From the NCBI GenBank assembly GCA_964036045.1, contig OZ038382.1, positions 154,348,265-154,412,264 on the forward strand: 64,000 nucleotides of DNA, written 5' to 3'. Numbering within the stretch: the first letter of the stretch is position 1; every line of letters begins with the position of its first letter. A model generated the notes under the pieces. That model searched no databases and was not told where the DNA came from. It saw nothing but the letters and a program-made list of their open reading frames with translations. The DNA is from Eutreptiella sp. 'Long Island Sound 2002' (taxonomy: Eukaryota; Euglenozoa; Euglenophyceae; Eutreptiales; Eutreptiaceae). Shown here one piece after another: positions 21,181 through 32,355 of this stretch. The position numbers were made by a program, and so were the translations under genes.

Positions 21181-21689
21181 GGGAACATAGTCCAAAAGTA
21201 GCGCGCCGGGCGCGCGCAGGGCGCGCGCCGGGCAAACATTCCCCCAGGGCCTGACAGAGATGGCACGCCATGCCCTCTAGGGAGGCTAGGGAAGCTCCAA
21301 GTGGCAGGCGGTAACCCCCCCCCCCCCAACAAGATTCGAGTTTCAGATGGTATATGCGCGGCTAAATACAACCACTGCGATTCCACCGGGATGTTTCTGT
21401 ATACCTGTACATACGGTTGTACATATGATAGTGGAACACCCCAACCAAGAAGGGGACACATGCAATTATGCAATTGTGCGAGAACCACTGAATGGCTGAA
21501 AGTGCCAATGGCGGGGACATTCAATCGATGGATACCGACTGTTGATCCCCCGACCCAACCAAAACATGCTTGGCAGACCTCTACACCCACAGAGAGGTTA
21601 GCATCGCAATACCGTAAATGCAGATCAACAAAATCAGGCAGTACAAAGGCCGGAAGAGGAATTAATCTAGACACAACTACCTGGGCTCC

Positions 21690-22410
21690 ATAGTAGCACG
21701 GCTCTCATCAGCGTCCAGTGCCGAGGCTAGCAGCGGCCGCAGCTCAACGTCGGTGTCCGCGGCATCCTTGGTGTCCATGAGGTCCACTTAGTGGGGGAAC
21801 TTGTTACAGGGGCGCACTGTTGCGCCCCTGCTAGCCCATTCGTGAGTGCCACTATCTTGTTCATGACGGCTCTCTAGCTGACTGGGACGCCCTCCTTAGG
21901 GGGGGGGGGGGGGTTGCGGCCCTCCCAATGCCCTCCGTGGGCACCACTATCTGGTCCATGGTGATGCGCTCCACCGCTGCAGTCACCTCGTGATTTGTGA
22001 TAGCCGTCTGGTTAGCCATTGTGTCATCATTCACGTCATCCACGCCTATAGTGAGGGGCATGGGGGTACAGGGTGGATGTGGGGCGTGCCCGCAGCAGGT
22101 GCCAGGGGGGAAGGGGGTTAGCACGGCCATCTGGGCCCAACATCACATGTAGCAAAGAGCTGGTGCCCTCTCACTGCCCGGCGTGCTGGCACACTGCGCT
22201 CGGACATATGGGGGGGGGGGGGCAAAACTGGGGGGAGCCCGGGTACTCCTTACGGTCCTCGTTGTCCATCAAGCCCCTCTCGTTGGGAGGGACGCCGAGG
22301 TCATCACTGATGCTGAAGGCCACCTCAACATTGTCCAAGAGCTCCATGATGTCCATGTAGCCATCGATTGTGGATCCCAGTAGGATGGAGTGGGGCAGCC
22401 CTTGCACCAA
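21690..22410 (-). other. Possible minus-strand coding fragments, unknown product
   Basis: Three minus-strand frames look more protein-like than chance: one with QGLPHSILLGSTIDGYMDIM (22,410 down to about 22,230), one with TAAVERITMDQIVVPTEGI (about 22,000-21,920), and one with MDTKDAADTDVELRPLLASA (about 21,778-21,700). All are acidic. They might be exons or pieces of one decayed gene. I do not recognise a family. Confidence 0.3.
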
Positions 22411-22640
22411 GGCCCACCCTCCACACCTACCGTCTAGGCTGGCGAGGTAGCAACAACCCCAATGAGAGCCTACCGTTGGCTCTTGAGCACCGCCTCCGCT
22501 GTGGGCAGCACCCCCCTTATCATCATGGTGATGATATCAGTGAAAACAGTGATACCATGACAACAATTCACGTGACAACAAATCGCTTGAAAAGTACCCC
22601 CCCCCTTGTATGAGCTACGCCCTTGTCCAAGCTACAGTAG

Positions 22641-23202
22641 GCAGCCGATGAACTAGCGGGGCAGGGCCGGGAACTGCACCCCTATAACCTGCTACCCCTG
22701 TCCAAACGACGCCGAGTCACGGAGTGGGATGCATTGGGGCTGGAGCCCATGGCAGAAGTGTCCGACCGGGACCTGGGGTCAGAGGTGGATTCTGGGGGGA
22801 CGTCAAGCGGCAGTTCGATTGCATCGCCAGCGTCGGAGGACGAAGACGTTTTTCTGTCCAGCTCGGATGTCATTTAGTACGGATGTCAATGACACGCGGT
22901 TGCGGGGGACGTGGGACAGTGACAGTGATGGGTTCAGTACGGACGTGAGTGAGAGCAGGAAGAGGCGGCGGGGGGGGATCGGACAGGCCGCTGGGGGTTC
23001 ATCATAGTGGTCGACACGGGGGGTGGTTTCTCGGAGGACTTGTCAGCTCAACCCAGTTCCTGCTGAGGGTAGGGAGGGCGACCTGACCTATCCTGACGAG
23101 CTGTGGCGGCGCCTCCGGCGCCGTATCCGAGGAAGAGCTGTCGTGCTTCGCTGGACAGATGGGACAATGTATGCCGCGGCTCCGCCGCGTGATACACGCT
23201 GA
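22641..23202 (+). pseudogene. Acidic/Arg-rich ORF fragments, unknown (frameshifted)
   Basis: An open stretch 22,641-22,877 without ATG reads LSKRRRVTEWDALGLEPMAE and ends in a Ser/Glu/Asp-rich tail. Shifted by one base from about 22,866, a similar acidic stretch continues (TWDSDSDGFSTDVSESRKRR) to a stop at 23,005. The same frame resumes with DLTYPDELWRRLRRRIRGRA up to 23,202. Composition suggests one nuclear protein tail, broken by a frameshift and a stop. No family recognised; a transposon protein is the likeliest source. Confidence 0.4.
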
Positions 23203-23258
23203 TTGAGGGCATAGGTCTGTCGGTGGGGACCTATTGCTGAACTTTCCACTGGTCTATG

Positions 23259-23304
23259 GCCAAGCTACAGTAGGCGTAGGGACCGTATTAATTTGGGACC
23301 TAAT
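23259..23304 (+). repeat. CCAAGCTACAGTAGG repeat, copy A
   Basis: CCAAGCTACAGTAGG followed by GGGACYGTATTAATTYGGGAC. It recurs at 23,549-23,594, and in shorter form at 22,627 and 23,863. Confidence 0.75.
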
Positions 23305-23548
23305 TTTAATTCGGTACCAAACGTAGTGCAGCCACATAAGACATGGGTTTGGTGACGAATTTGCGAGTCACATAGAATCATGGACACATTTGTTGTGAGT
23401 GTTTGCCCACTTGAACCCACATAGCTCTGATTTTTGGTATCCTTGTGCATTATATTCCCCTTGCTTGCGCCAGCTCACCATGCAATCCTCTCTTTTTGAA
23501 CTTGGGCACCCGGTGTCGGTACTTGTATGTGTCGCGCTCAAGCTACAC

Positions 23549-23594
23549 CCGTGTCCAAGCTACAGTAGGTGAAGGGACTGTATTAATTCGGGAC
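23549..23594 (+). repeat. CCAAGCTACAGTAGG repeat, copy B
   Basis: Direct copy of 23,259-23,304, shifted by 290 bp, with about four differences. Probably the ends or subunits of a short repeat element. Confidence 0.75.
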
Positions 23595-24967
23595 TTTGGC
23601 GTAGCTTAAACGGGGGGGGGGGTACATGAACCGGGCCTAAAACATGTGTTTAATGATTGCAAGTGGTCACATTTTTCAAATTTCTTTTGTTGAGCTGGTG
23701 AGGGTGAAAAATGCCTATGTTGAAAGTGGGGTAGGGCTTCTTGTGTCGCATTGCAGGGGTTGGTGCTAGTCACAGAGCTTGGCCATTTTTTTCTTGCTAT
23801 GGGGATGTACTACGCATTGTGGGCGCTCCGTGCGTTGTGCACAAAGTTTGTACAGGACCGTACCCAAGCTGCACAGTAGTGCCTAGTACCAATAACAATG
23901 AGCCTTGTTATGCATCTATATGAGTTGCTTGCTTGCTTTGCCCTCATTTCCGGTGTATTGGTGTGTGTTGTTTTGCATCATTTCCTATAGGTTTGTGGTA
24001 TCTATCAAGAATTTGGATTTGGATTGGCCCGTTTCCGGTTGGGGACATGGACCAGCACGCCAGGCGAGCACACCTATCGCATGCTTGACAGGATGACCGT
24101 GGGTCGAGTGCAAGTCCCCAACGGTCCTATCTATGTGCTTGAGGATTCAGATGAGACTATGCAGGCCCGTGAGTGGGCTAGCTATTTGTCCATCGTTGAT
24201 GGGGCTCTTAACCATGTACCTTTGCTTGACCTAGATTAACCTATGCTCAAAGAGGTCATGGCCAAAGGTTGTGGCCCGGTGTCCTATATTCCTACCAGTA
24301 CATATTTCACCAAGGAAGTGCACATCAAATGCCGGGGCTGTCCAACATCGTGGGGTTGTAGTGTGGTAGTATTACCAACTGTACCAAAAAGCCCCAATTT
24401 CTCCATGTCATGTCCGCGTTGTGCATGTTGTGCGCGCGGTGTGCCAAAACACCCCATATGAGCATTTCAAAGATTCTAGGATGGCAAATGTACATTAGCC
24501 ACACGGGGGGGGGGGGGGGGCTGCCAACGACCCAAGGGGGGGGGGGGGCTCAAAATGTTGTATGGATCAATGGATTTTGCGGGTGCTGGAGGCGCCCAAG
24601 AACTTGTTTCAAGCAGACGGCAGGTGCAAAGCCTGAGCTGGTGGGCAAAAGTTTTTTGAACAAATTTTTACCCCACTTGTGTACGTTCAAAATGATTAGC
24701 GTGTCATGGGGATCAATTCGAGGTATGTCTGCCCCCCCCCCCCCCAAGACCCCGCCGGCCGACCACCCAACCTGCCTACCCACTGAGTTTGGGTTCAACA
24801 AGGGGTTTCCCCCACCCCACCCCCTTATAACATGAATGGGTTCAGCACTGCTTGGGGTCACATCCCGCCAGTTAGCTGTCCCCATGATTAGACGCTGTTG
24901 ATTACTGATGTTTACATGGCACCTAATTGGTGAATGTGGTTGCTGCATACTCCACTATCATTGTTGG
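23595..24967. other. Mostly unassigned; one small ORF and several G/C homopolymers
   Basis: Homopolymers lie at about 23,610, 24,508, 24,536 and 24,730. One short frame (24,024-24,239) is listed separately. No other coding signal. Confidence 0.5.
24024..24239 (+). other. Small ORF, unknown, possible exon
   Basis: 71 codons with balanced composition, reading GRVQVPNGPIYVLEDSDETM and ending in VPLLDLD and TAA. It looks more like real protein than the surrounding frames, but no motif is known to me and no splice context is clear. Confidence 0.28.
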
Positions 24968-25336
24968 GTGTCCCCCAAGGCGGGGCGGGGGGGGGGGGGA
25001 CTCCGCGGGTCCTAGGACACCAACTACCCCTCCCCCCTCCCGCCTATGAGTCGTGGCTATGGCCATATGCTTGTGTCACGGGGGCATATGCGAGCACAGT
25101 ATCCGTTGCTCATGGCCCCTACCCCCCCCCCTAGGGGCCTCCGGCCAATGGTTAGTTGCCAAAGGTGCCGCCCTCAGGAGTCCATGGGCGCCAAAGGCGC
25201 CCGACGCTCCACGGGCACGAAGGCCGCCCGAAGGAAAATTTTTTCCACTTTGCACCCCAACACTATCCTTAAACCCAACCTTCACCCTAACGCCCAGCCC
25301 ATCCCTCAGCCTAGTCCGAACCCTACACCTATCCTT

Positions 25337-25374
25337 CCCCCTACCCCTAACCCTAACCAGGACTGAATATTGGG
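25337..25374 (+). repeat. CCCTAA repeats next to unit E1
   Basis: Short telomere-type run CCCCTAACCCTAACC preceding GACTGAATATTGGG and the first right-hand stem arm ACCGAGCTGGTGG. No left arm is present here, as expected if the array starts at this point. Confidence 0.85.
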
Positions 25375-27164
25375 ACCGAGCTGGTGGGGAAAGAAACATT
25401 ACCTTCAAGGCATTTTGTGACTTTAGACGGGCCAAAATAGCATACAATGGGCTCAAAACGGGCTCATTTCACTTGTTTATGCACCCCAAACGGTCTACTT
25501 AGATTCTAGAAAAACGCGTTTGTGACCCATTTTTTGACCCTTTTTGGACCCCAAAAAGCCCATTTTCAAGGCTTTTTGGGAATTTTGGAGGGTCATAACG
25601 GGCCACCATGGGCTCAAAACGGGGCAAAAACACTTGTTTGAGCACCCCAAGTGGTCTAGGAACAAATTTGGAAAAAATGATTTTGGACCATTTTTGGACC
25701 CACACATGACCCATGTAACCCTACCCTAGCACGTGCACTGTGTGCGCTCAACACCACTCTGTTGTGCCAAAATGGGGCATTAAAGGGTGCTGACAATATG
25801 GAAAAAGGCTTCAAAATGATCCCATTCATTGTTATTCAGCACCACAAGGGTGCCCAATGCAATTCATGGCTAAAAAACACGTTACGAGAACGTGCAACTT
25901 GAAAAATTATGCAAAAAGGTGCTTTTCAAGGCCGATTTTGCGGTATTTTGAACCCATAAAGAGGTCGTTGGACGCACTACTTGGGTGTAAAGCCCACTAG
26001 ACAGTCACCAAAGGTGATTGTTCATCATGTGTACATCAATTTCCCTGCCAATGCCCCTCTCCAAGGACCTAATAGGCACCCGTAAATGCCAAAAAAGGGC
26101 ATTTTCTGGCCATTTTTGACAGATTTTGAAACCTGGGTCCGCCACTTGCGAATCCCGTTCCCGGCCGCCACCGTTGAGTTTCTTGCTCAAACTCTGTGTG
26201 ATTGTACTTCACACCCATAGGTATCATCCACCAAAATTTCAGCCGAATCCGAAGCACCACGACAGAGTTCTAATTTTCCCCCATTTCGCGCTTGCTGCTG
26301 CTACTTGCTGCTGCTAAACCTAAAGCCCATTTTCAAGGCTTTTTGGGAATTTTGGAGGGTCATAACGGGCCACCATGGGCTCAAAACGGGGCAAAACCAC
26401 TTGTTTGAGCACCCCAAGTGGTCTAGGAACAAAGTTGGAAAAAATAATTTTGGACCATTTTTGGACCCACAGATGACCCATGTAACCCTACCCTAGCACG
26501 TGCACTGTGCGCGCTGAACACCACTCTGCGGTGCCAAAATGGGGCATTGAACGGTGATGACATTGTGGAAAAGGCTTCAAAATGATCCCATTCATCGTTA
26601 TTAACCACCACAAGGGTGCCCAATGCAATCCATGGCTATAAAACACGGCACGAGAAGGTGTGATTTGAAGAGGTATGCAAAAAGGGTGCTTTTCAGGCTG
26701 GGCTGATTTTGCGGTATTTTGCGCCCAAAAAGAGGTCGTTGGGGCCCCTAATCGGGTACATAACACACTAAACGATGATGAAAGGTGTTTGTTTATCATT
26801 TAGGTCAGTTCCAATGCAAATGGACCCCTTCACGCATATCCTAGGCACCCAAACTGCCCAAAAAAAGGCTTTTTCTGGCCATTTTTGACAGATTTTGAAA
26901 CAGAGGTCTGCCACTTGCGAATCCCGTTGCCGTTTGCCACTGTCGAGTTTCTCGCTCAAACTTTGTGTGATTGTACTTCACACCCATAGGTATCATGCAC
27001 CAAAATTTCAACCCAATCCAAAGCACCACGACGGAGTTCTGATTTTTCCCCATTTGGCGCGTGCTGCTTGCTTGCTGCTTGCTTGCTGGTGGTGGTAAAC
27101 CTGGTAGGTCCACCCTAGACACTAAAAAGGGTTATAAAACCAAGACTAGTTCCACCAGCTCAGT
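25375..27164 (+). repeat. Array unit E1, bounded by ACCGAGCTGGTGG inverted arms
   Basis: Starts ACCGAGCTGGTGG and ends CCACCAGCT with one mismatch in the arm. It is longer than the other units because it contains a 767-bp tandem duplication: 25,555-26,321 and 26,322-27,060 both run from AAGCCCATTTTCAAGGC to GTGCTGCTTG-type repeats. It has no coding capacity; open frames here are by-products of the repeat. Confidence 0.75.
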
Positions 27165-27202
27165 GACCCGAGCCCTAACCCTAATCAAGACTGAATATTG
27201 GG

Positions 27203-28316
27203 ACCGAGCTGGTGGGGGAGGGAACATCAGCTATGACTGGTGAGGGACATCAAGAATGATTCACACATTGATGGCTCTTGACAAAGTGAAATCGGCTTGC
27301 AGGTGAACCCCATCACCACAAGGCCCACTTTCAAGGCTTTTTGGACTTCTGAGGGGCCAAAATGCCCCAAAATGGGCTCAAAATGGGCTCATTTCACCCG
27401 TTTGTGCACCCCAAATGGTCTAGGATGAGGTTTGGAAAAATGTGTTTGTGACCCATTTTTGACCCATTTTTGGTCCCAAAACAGCCCAATTTCAAGGCAT
27501 TTTGGGATTTTCGGAGGACCAAAATGGGCCACCACAAGCCCAAAAACGGTCCAAAAACACTTGTTTTAGCATCACACATGGTCTAGGATCATTTTTGAGA
27601 AAAGTCATCTTTTTGCCCCTACTGGACCCTGTTGACCCATTTGGGCACCCACCTGTTTAAGCTTGAGCTTGTAGCTTGCCGCAGCCTAGTGGGCCTAGGT
27701 ATTGGGGTCCAGGCGTCCGTTTGGGCAATTTTGAGGGGTGGAAACCACAAAAAGTGGGGGGTTGCGGGTGGAGTAGGTGCCCTCGGAATCGCATTTTGAG
27801 CCATGTAGCCAAAGATATGGCCTATTCTTGGTTTGTGGCTGTCGGCATTTGGAGCTTCTGCGGGCTTTTTGGGCCGTTTCCGGGACATATCATGGAGTTA
27901 GAGGGCCGCAAAGAGCTCGTTGACACGGGGAAGTCAAGCCGCACGTGGAGTGTACCCACCGTTCCCCTTCATTTGGCCGTTTTGAATGGGTTCCAGGGCT
28001 TTTTTGGCCCAAAAATGGCTATTTTTGGCCCTAAACTGCAGTTTTTGAAACCGAGGTCCGCCACTTGCGAATCCCGTTCCCGGCCGCCACCGTTGAGTTT
28101 CTAGCTCAAACTTTGTGTGATTGTACTTCACACCCATAGGTATCATCCACCAAAATTTCGTCCGAATTCGAAGCACCACGACGGAGTTGTGATTTTTAGC
28201 CATTTCGCGCGTGCTGCTTGCTGCTTGCTTACTTGCTTGCTTGCTGCTAAACTTGGTAGGTCCACCCTAGACACTAAAAAGGGTTATAAAACCAAGACTG
28301 GTTCCACCAGCTCGGT
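27203..28316 (+). repeat. Array unit E2 (1,114 bp)
   Basis: Bounded by ACCGAGCTGGTGG and its inverse CCACCAGCTCGGT. Block order: two sub-repeats around TTGACCCATTTTTGG, GGGCAATTTTGAGGGG, GCCAAAGATATGGCC, ACATATCATGGAGTTAGAGG, GTATCATCCACCAAAATTTC, a (GCTT)n run, then AGGTCCACCCTAGACACTAA. Confidence 0.85.
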
Positions 28317-28348
28317 GACCCTAACCCTAATCAAGACTGAATATTGGG

Positions 28349-29474
28349 ACCGAGCTGGTGGGGGAGGGAACATCAGCTATGACTGGTGAGGGACATCAAG
28401 AATGATTCCCACATTGATGGCTCTTGACAAAGTGAAATCAGCTTGCAAGTGAACCCCATCACCACGAGGCCCACTTTCAAGGCTTTTTGGACTTCTGAGG
28501 GGCCAAAATGCCCCAAAATGGGCTCAAAATGGGCTCATTTCACCCGTTTGTGCACCCCAAATGGTCTAGGATGAGGTTTGGAAAAATGCGTTTTTGACCC
28601 ATTTTTGACCCATTTTTGGTCCCAAAACAGCGCATTTTCAAGGCATTTTGGGATTTTCAGAGGACCAAAATGGGCCACCACAAGCCCAAAACGGTCCAAA
28701 AACACTTGTTTTAGCGTCGCACATGGTCTAGGATCATTTTTGAGAAAAGTCATCTTTTTGCCCCTACTGGACCCTGTTGACCCATTTGGGAACCCACCTG
28801 TTTGGGCTTGAGCTTGTGGCTTGATGCAGCCTAGTGGGCCTAGGTATTGGGGTCCAGGCGTCCGTTTGGGCAATTTTGAGGGGTGGAAACCACAAAAAGT
28901 GGGGGGTTACGGGTGGAGTAGGTGCCCTCGGAATCGCATTTTGGGCCATGTAGCCAAAGATATGGCCTATTCTTGGTTTGTGGCTGTCGGCATTTGGAGC
29001 TTTTGGGGGCCTTTTTGGGCCATTTCCGGGACATATCATGGAGTTAGAGGGCCGCAAAGAGCTCGTTGACACAGGGAAGTCAAGCCGCACGTGGAGTGTA
29101 CCCACCGTTTCCCTTCGTTTGGCCGTTTTGAATGTGTTCCGGGGCTTTTTTGGCCCAAAAATGGCTGTTTTTGGCCCTAAACTGTAGTTTTTGAAACTGA
29201 GGTCCGCCACTTGCGCATCCTGTTCCCGGCCACCACTGTTGAGTTTCTTGCTCAAACTTTGTGTGATTGTACTTCACACCCATAGGTATCATCCACCAAA
29301 ATTTCACCCAAATACAAAGCACCACGACGGAGATCTGATTTTTAGCCATTTCGCGCGTGCTGCTGCTTGCTTGCTTGCTGCTTGCTGCTTGCTTGCTGCT
29401 GCTGCTAAACGTGGTAGGTCCACCCTAGACACTAAAAAGGGTTATAAAACCAAGACTGGTTCCACCAGCTCGGT
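28349..29474 (+). repeat. Array unit E3 (1,126 bp)
   Basis: Same boundaries and block order as E2, with high similarity over its whole length. Separated from E2 by GACCCTAACCCTAA plus the conserved TCAAGACTGAATATTGGG. Confidence 0.87.
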
Positions 29475-29506
29475 GACCCTAACCCTAACTAGGATTGAAT
29501 ATTGGG

Positions 29507-30684
29507 ACCGAGCTAGTGGGGGAAGGAACATCGTCTAGGCGACTTCAATGACAAATGAGGAACTTGAAAGTGAATGAGAGTGGGTCAAAAGGGGGTCACA
29601 GTGAGCTGTATCCATTTGGGCACCACAACTAGACGATGATCATTTTTGGAAAACCATGGTTTTGACCCGTTCTTGAGCCATTTGTGGTCCCAAAGTGGAC
29701 CATTTTCAAGGCCCTTTCGGCCTTGAGAGGGGCCAAAATTGCTCCACATGGGCTCAAAATGGGCTCATTCCACTTGTTTGTGCACCCCAAATCGTCCAAA
29801 GGTATCTTTGGAAAAAACACATTTTGACCCATTTTTGACCGTTTTTTTGCCGTGAAACAACCCATTTTCAAGGCATTTTGTGACTTTGGAGTGGCCATCA
29901 CGAGCTCAAAACGCGCCAAAAACACTTGTTTTGGCATTCCATGTGGTCCGGGATCATTTTTGAAAAAAAGTCATTTTTTTGCACCCGGTGGACCTTGTTG
30001 ACCCATTTTGGCACCCACCTCTTTGGGTTACCTCTTGCAGCTTGCTGCGGCCCACTGGGCCTAGGTACGGGGGTCCAGGCGTCGGTAAGGGCAATTTTGA
30101 GGGGTGCAAACCACCAAAAGTGGGTGGTTGCAGGTGGATTAGTTGCGCTCGAAATCACATTTTGAGCCACGTAGCCCAAGATATGGTCTGTGTTTGGTTT
30201 GGGGATGTCGGCGGCTAATGTGCACAAATTCTGGGGCTTTTGGGGGCCTTTTGGGGGCGGTTCGCGGACATAGTGTGGAGTTAGAGGGCCCTAGAGGGCC
30301 CTTCGGCAAAAGGAAGTCTAGTAGCATGTGTAGAGTAGCCACAATTTCCCTTCTTTTGGCCGTTTTGAGCAGGTTCCAGGGTGGTTTTGGGCAAAAAAAG
30401 GCTGATTTTGGCCCTAAAATGCAGATTTTGAAATGGAGGTCCGGCACGTGCGACGCCCGTTCCCGGCCGCCACCGTTGAGTTTCTTGCTCATACTTTGTG
30501 TAGTTGTCCCTCACACCCATAGGCACCATCCACCAAAATTTTGGCCGAATCCAAACCACCACGACCGAGCAGTGATTTTTGCCCATTTCGCGCGTGCTTG
30601 CTGCTTGCTGCTTGCCAAACCTGTTAGGTCCACCCTTGACACTAAAGAGGGTTATAAAACCAAGACTGGTTCCACCAGCTCAGT
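29507..30684 (+). repeat. Array unit E4 (1,178 bp)
   Basis: Same layout but the most diverged unit of the array. Both arms carry one change from consensus. It is closest to the inverted unit at 41.0-42.7 kb. Confidence 0.8.
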
Positions 30685-30772
30685 GACCCGAGCCCTAACC
30701 CTAGCCCCAACCCTAGCCCTAACCCTAACCCTAACCCGAGCTCGTTGACCCTAATCAAGACTGAATATTGGG
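30685..30772 (+). repeat. Longest interstitial CCCTAA array
   Basis: Degenerate then perfect units (CCCTAA, CCCTAG, CCCCAA), including CCCTAACCCTAACCCTAACC around 30,716-30,736. This is TTAGGG on the other strand, not the TTTAGGG of land plants. It sits in the loop between the arms of E4 and E5. Confidence 0.9.
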
Positions 30773-31923
30773 ACCGAGCTGGTGGGGGAGGGAACATCAG
30801 CTATGACTGGTGAGGGACATCAAGAATGATTCACACATTGATGGCTCTTGACAAAGTAAAATCAGCTTGCAAGTGAACCCCATCACCACGAGGCCCACTT
30901 TCAAGGCTTTTTGGACTTCTGAGGGCCCAAAATGCCCCAAAATGGGCTCAAAATGGGCTCATTTCACCCGTTTGTGCACCCCAAATGGTCTAGGATGAGG
31001 TTTGGAAAAATGCGTTTTTGACCCATTTTTGACCCATTTTTGGTCCCAAAACAGCCCAATTTCAAGGCATTTTGGGATTTTCGGAGGACCAAAATGGGCC
31101 ACCACAAGCCCAAAAACGGTCCAAAAACACTTGTTTTAGCGTCGCACATGGTCTAGGATCATTTTTGAGAAAAGTCATCTTTTTGCCCCTACTGGACCCT
31201 GTTGACCCATTTGGGCACCCACCTGTTTGGGCTTGAGCTTGTGGCTTGATGCAGCCTAGTGGGCCTAGGTATTGGGGTCCAGGCGTCCGTTTGGGCAATT
31301 CTGAGGGGTGGAAACCACAAAAAGTGGGGGGTTACGGGTGGAGTAGGTGCCCTCGGAATCGCATTTTGAGCCATGTAGCCAAAGATATGGCCTATTCTTG
31401 GTTTGTGGCTGTCGGCATTTGGAGCTTTTGGGGGCCTTTTTGGGCCATTTCCGGGATATATCATGGAGTTAGAGGGCCGCAAAGAGCTCGTTGACACAGG
31501 GAAGTCAAGCCGCACGTGGAGTGTACCCAACGTTTCCCTTCGTTTGGCCGTTTTGAATGTGTTCCGGGGCTTTTTTGGCCCAAAAATGGCTGTTTTTGGC
31601 CCTAAACTGCAGTTTTTGAAACTGAGGTCCGCCACTTGCGCATCCTGTTCCCGGCCACCACTGTTGAGTTTCTTGCTCAAACTTTGTGTGATTGTACTTC
31701 ACACCCATAGGTATCATCCACCAAAATTTCACCCAAATCCAAAGCACGGAGATCTGATTTTTGCCCATTTCACGAGGATTGGGTTCTGATTTTTGCCCAT
31801 TTCGCGCGTGCTGCTGCTTGCTGCTTGCTTGCTTGCTGCTGCTGCTGCTGCTGCTAAACCTGGTAGGTCCACCCTAGACACTAAAAAGGGTTATAAAACC
31901 AAGACTGGTTCCACCAGCTCGGT
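30773..31923 (+). repeat. Array unit E5 (1,151 bp)
   Basis: Nearly the same as E3. Its terminal CCACCAGCTCGGT at 31,911-31,923 is the last left-hand arm; no right-hand arm follows, closing the array. After it come CCCTAACCCTAGC and a unique tail that also occurs, inverted, at 40,800-40,990. Confidence 0.85.
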
Positions 31924-32355
31924 GACCCTAACCCTAGCTCCAACCCTAGGCTTGGGTCAGAGTTATTGTTGGGGTCCAAAATGGAGAGCAATGATCTGGC
32001 AAAAGCAGCAAAGAACAAAAATTGGAGGATTTTGTTCAGTATGGCCAAACCAGCTCGTTGCAAAGGTTAGAGTTAGGTTTAGGGTGATGGTGTGGTTAGA
32101 GTGAGGGCAAGGGGAGGGAACGGGAGCCTTTGATGCACCAACACTTGGCCTAGGGGGCATGTAGCCCCCAAACTGCCCTACCTGGACCCACCCCCCACAC
32201 CAACCCTCCTGGACCCCCCCCCCCCTCCAAGGCAAAAGCCCCCCCCCAGAGCCCCTCCCATAACCCCCCCTAAGGGGGCCTCCGGCCAACAGTTAGTTGG
32301 GGCTGTAGTTGGCGTCCAGAACCGACGAGTCGCCCCACCCCCCGGGGGTGTCCCC

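Larger units (their letters stand above)
20419..21245 (+). mobile_element. PIF/Harbinger-like DDE mini-element, copy 1 (827 bp)
   Basis: Ends are inverted: GGGGGAACGTTAGCGCGCCG on the left and, reverse-complemented, GGGGGAATGTTTGCCCGGCG on the right, with GC-rich GCGCGCCGGGC runs inside both. The flanking AGG (20,416-20,418 and 21,246-21,248) is a candidate 3-bp target duplication. A second copy at 49,437-50,222 is almost identical and has its own 3-bp flank, so the family moved recently. It encodes only the C-terminal part of a transposase and must depend on a full-length relative. Confidence 0.8.
24968..32355 (+). mobile_element. 7.4-kb block with inverted ends, telomere-repeat interior and 8-bp flanking repeat
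   Basis: GTGTCCCC occurs at 24,968-24,975 and 32,348-32,355 as a candidate target duplication. The next 50 bp inward are inverted copies: a G-tract, then GACTC..GG..TCCT.GGAC, then CCAACTAC (left to about 25,030; right from about 32,293). A second conserved motif, GGCCTCCGGCCAACAGTTAG (25,138 and 32,279), lies inside both ends in the same orientation. The interior is five tandem 1.1-1.8 kb units separated by CCCTAA repeats. A shorter inverted relative lies at 40,583-43,011. No transposase is seen, so it is either non-autonomous or a segmental copy of a subtelomere picked up by the ends. Confidence 0.5.

Noticed and set aside
27676-31680. Several frames of 100-200 codons in the tandem array on both strands
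   Set aside because: They recur identically in each unit because the unit recurs, have Phe/Pro/Lys-rich low-complexity composition, and are interrupted differently in diverged units.
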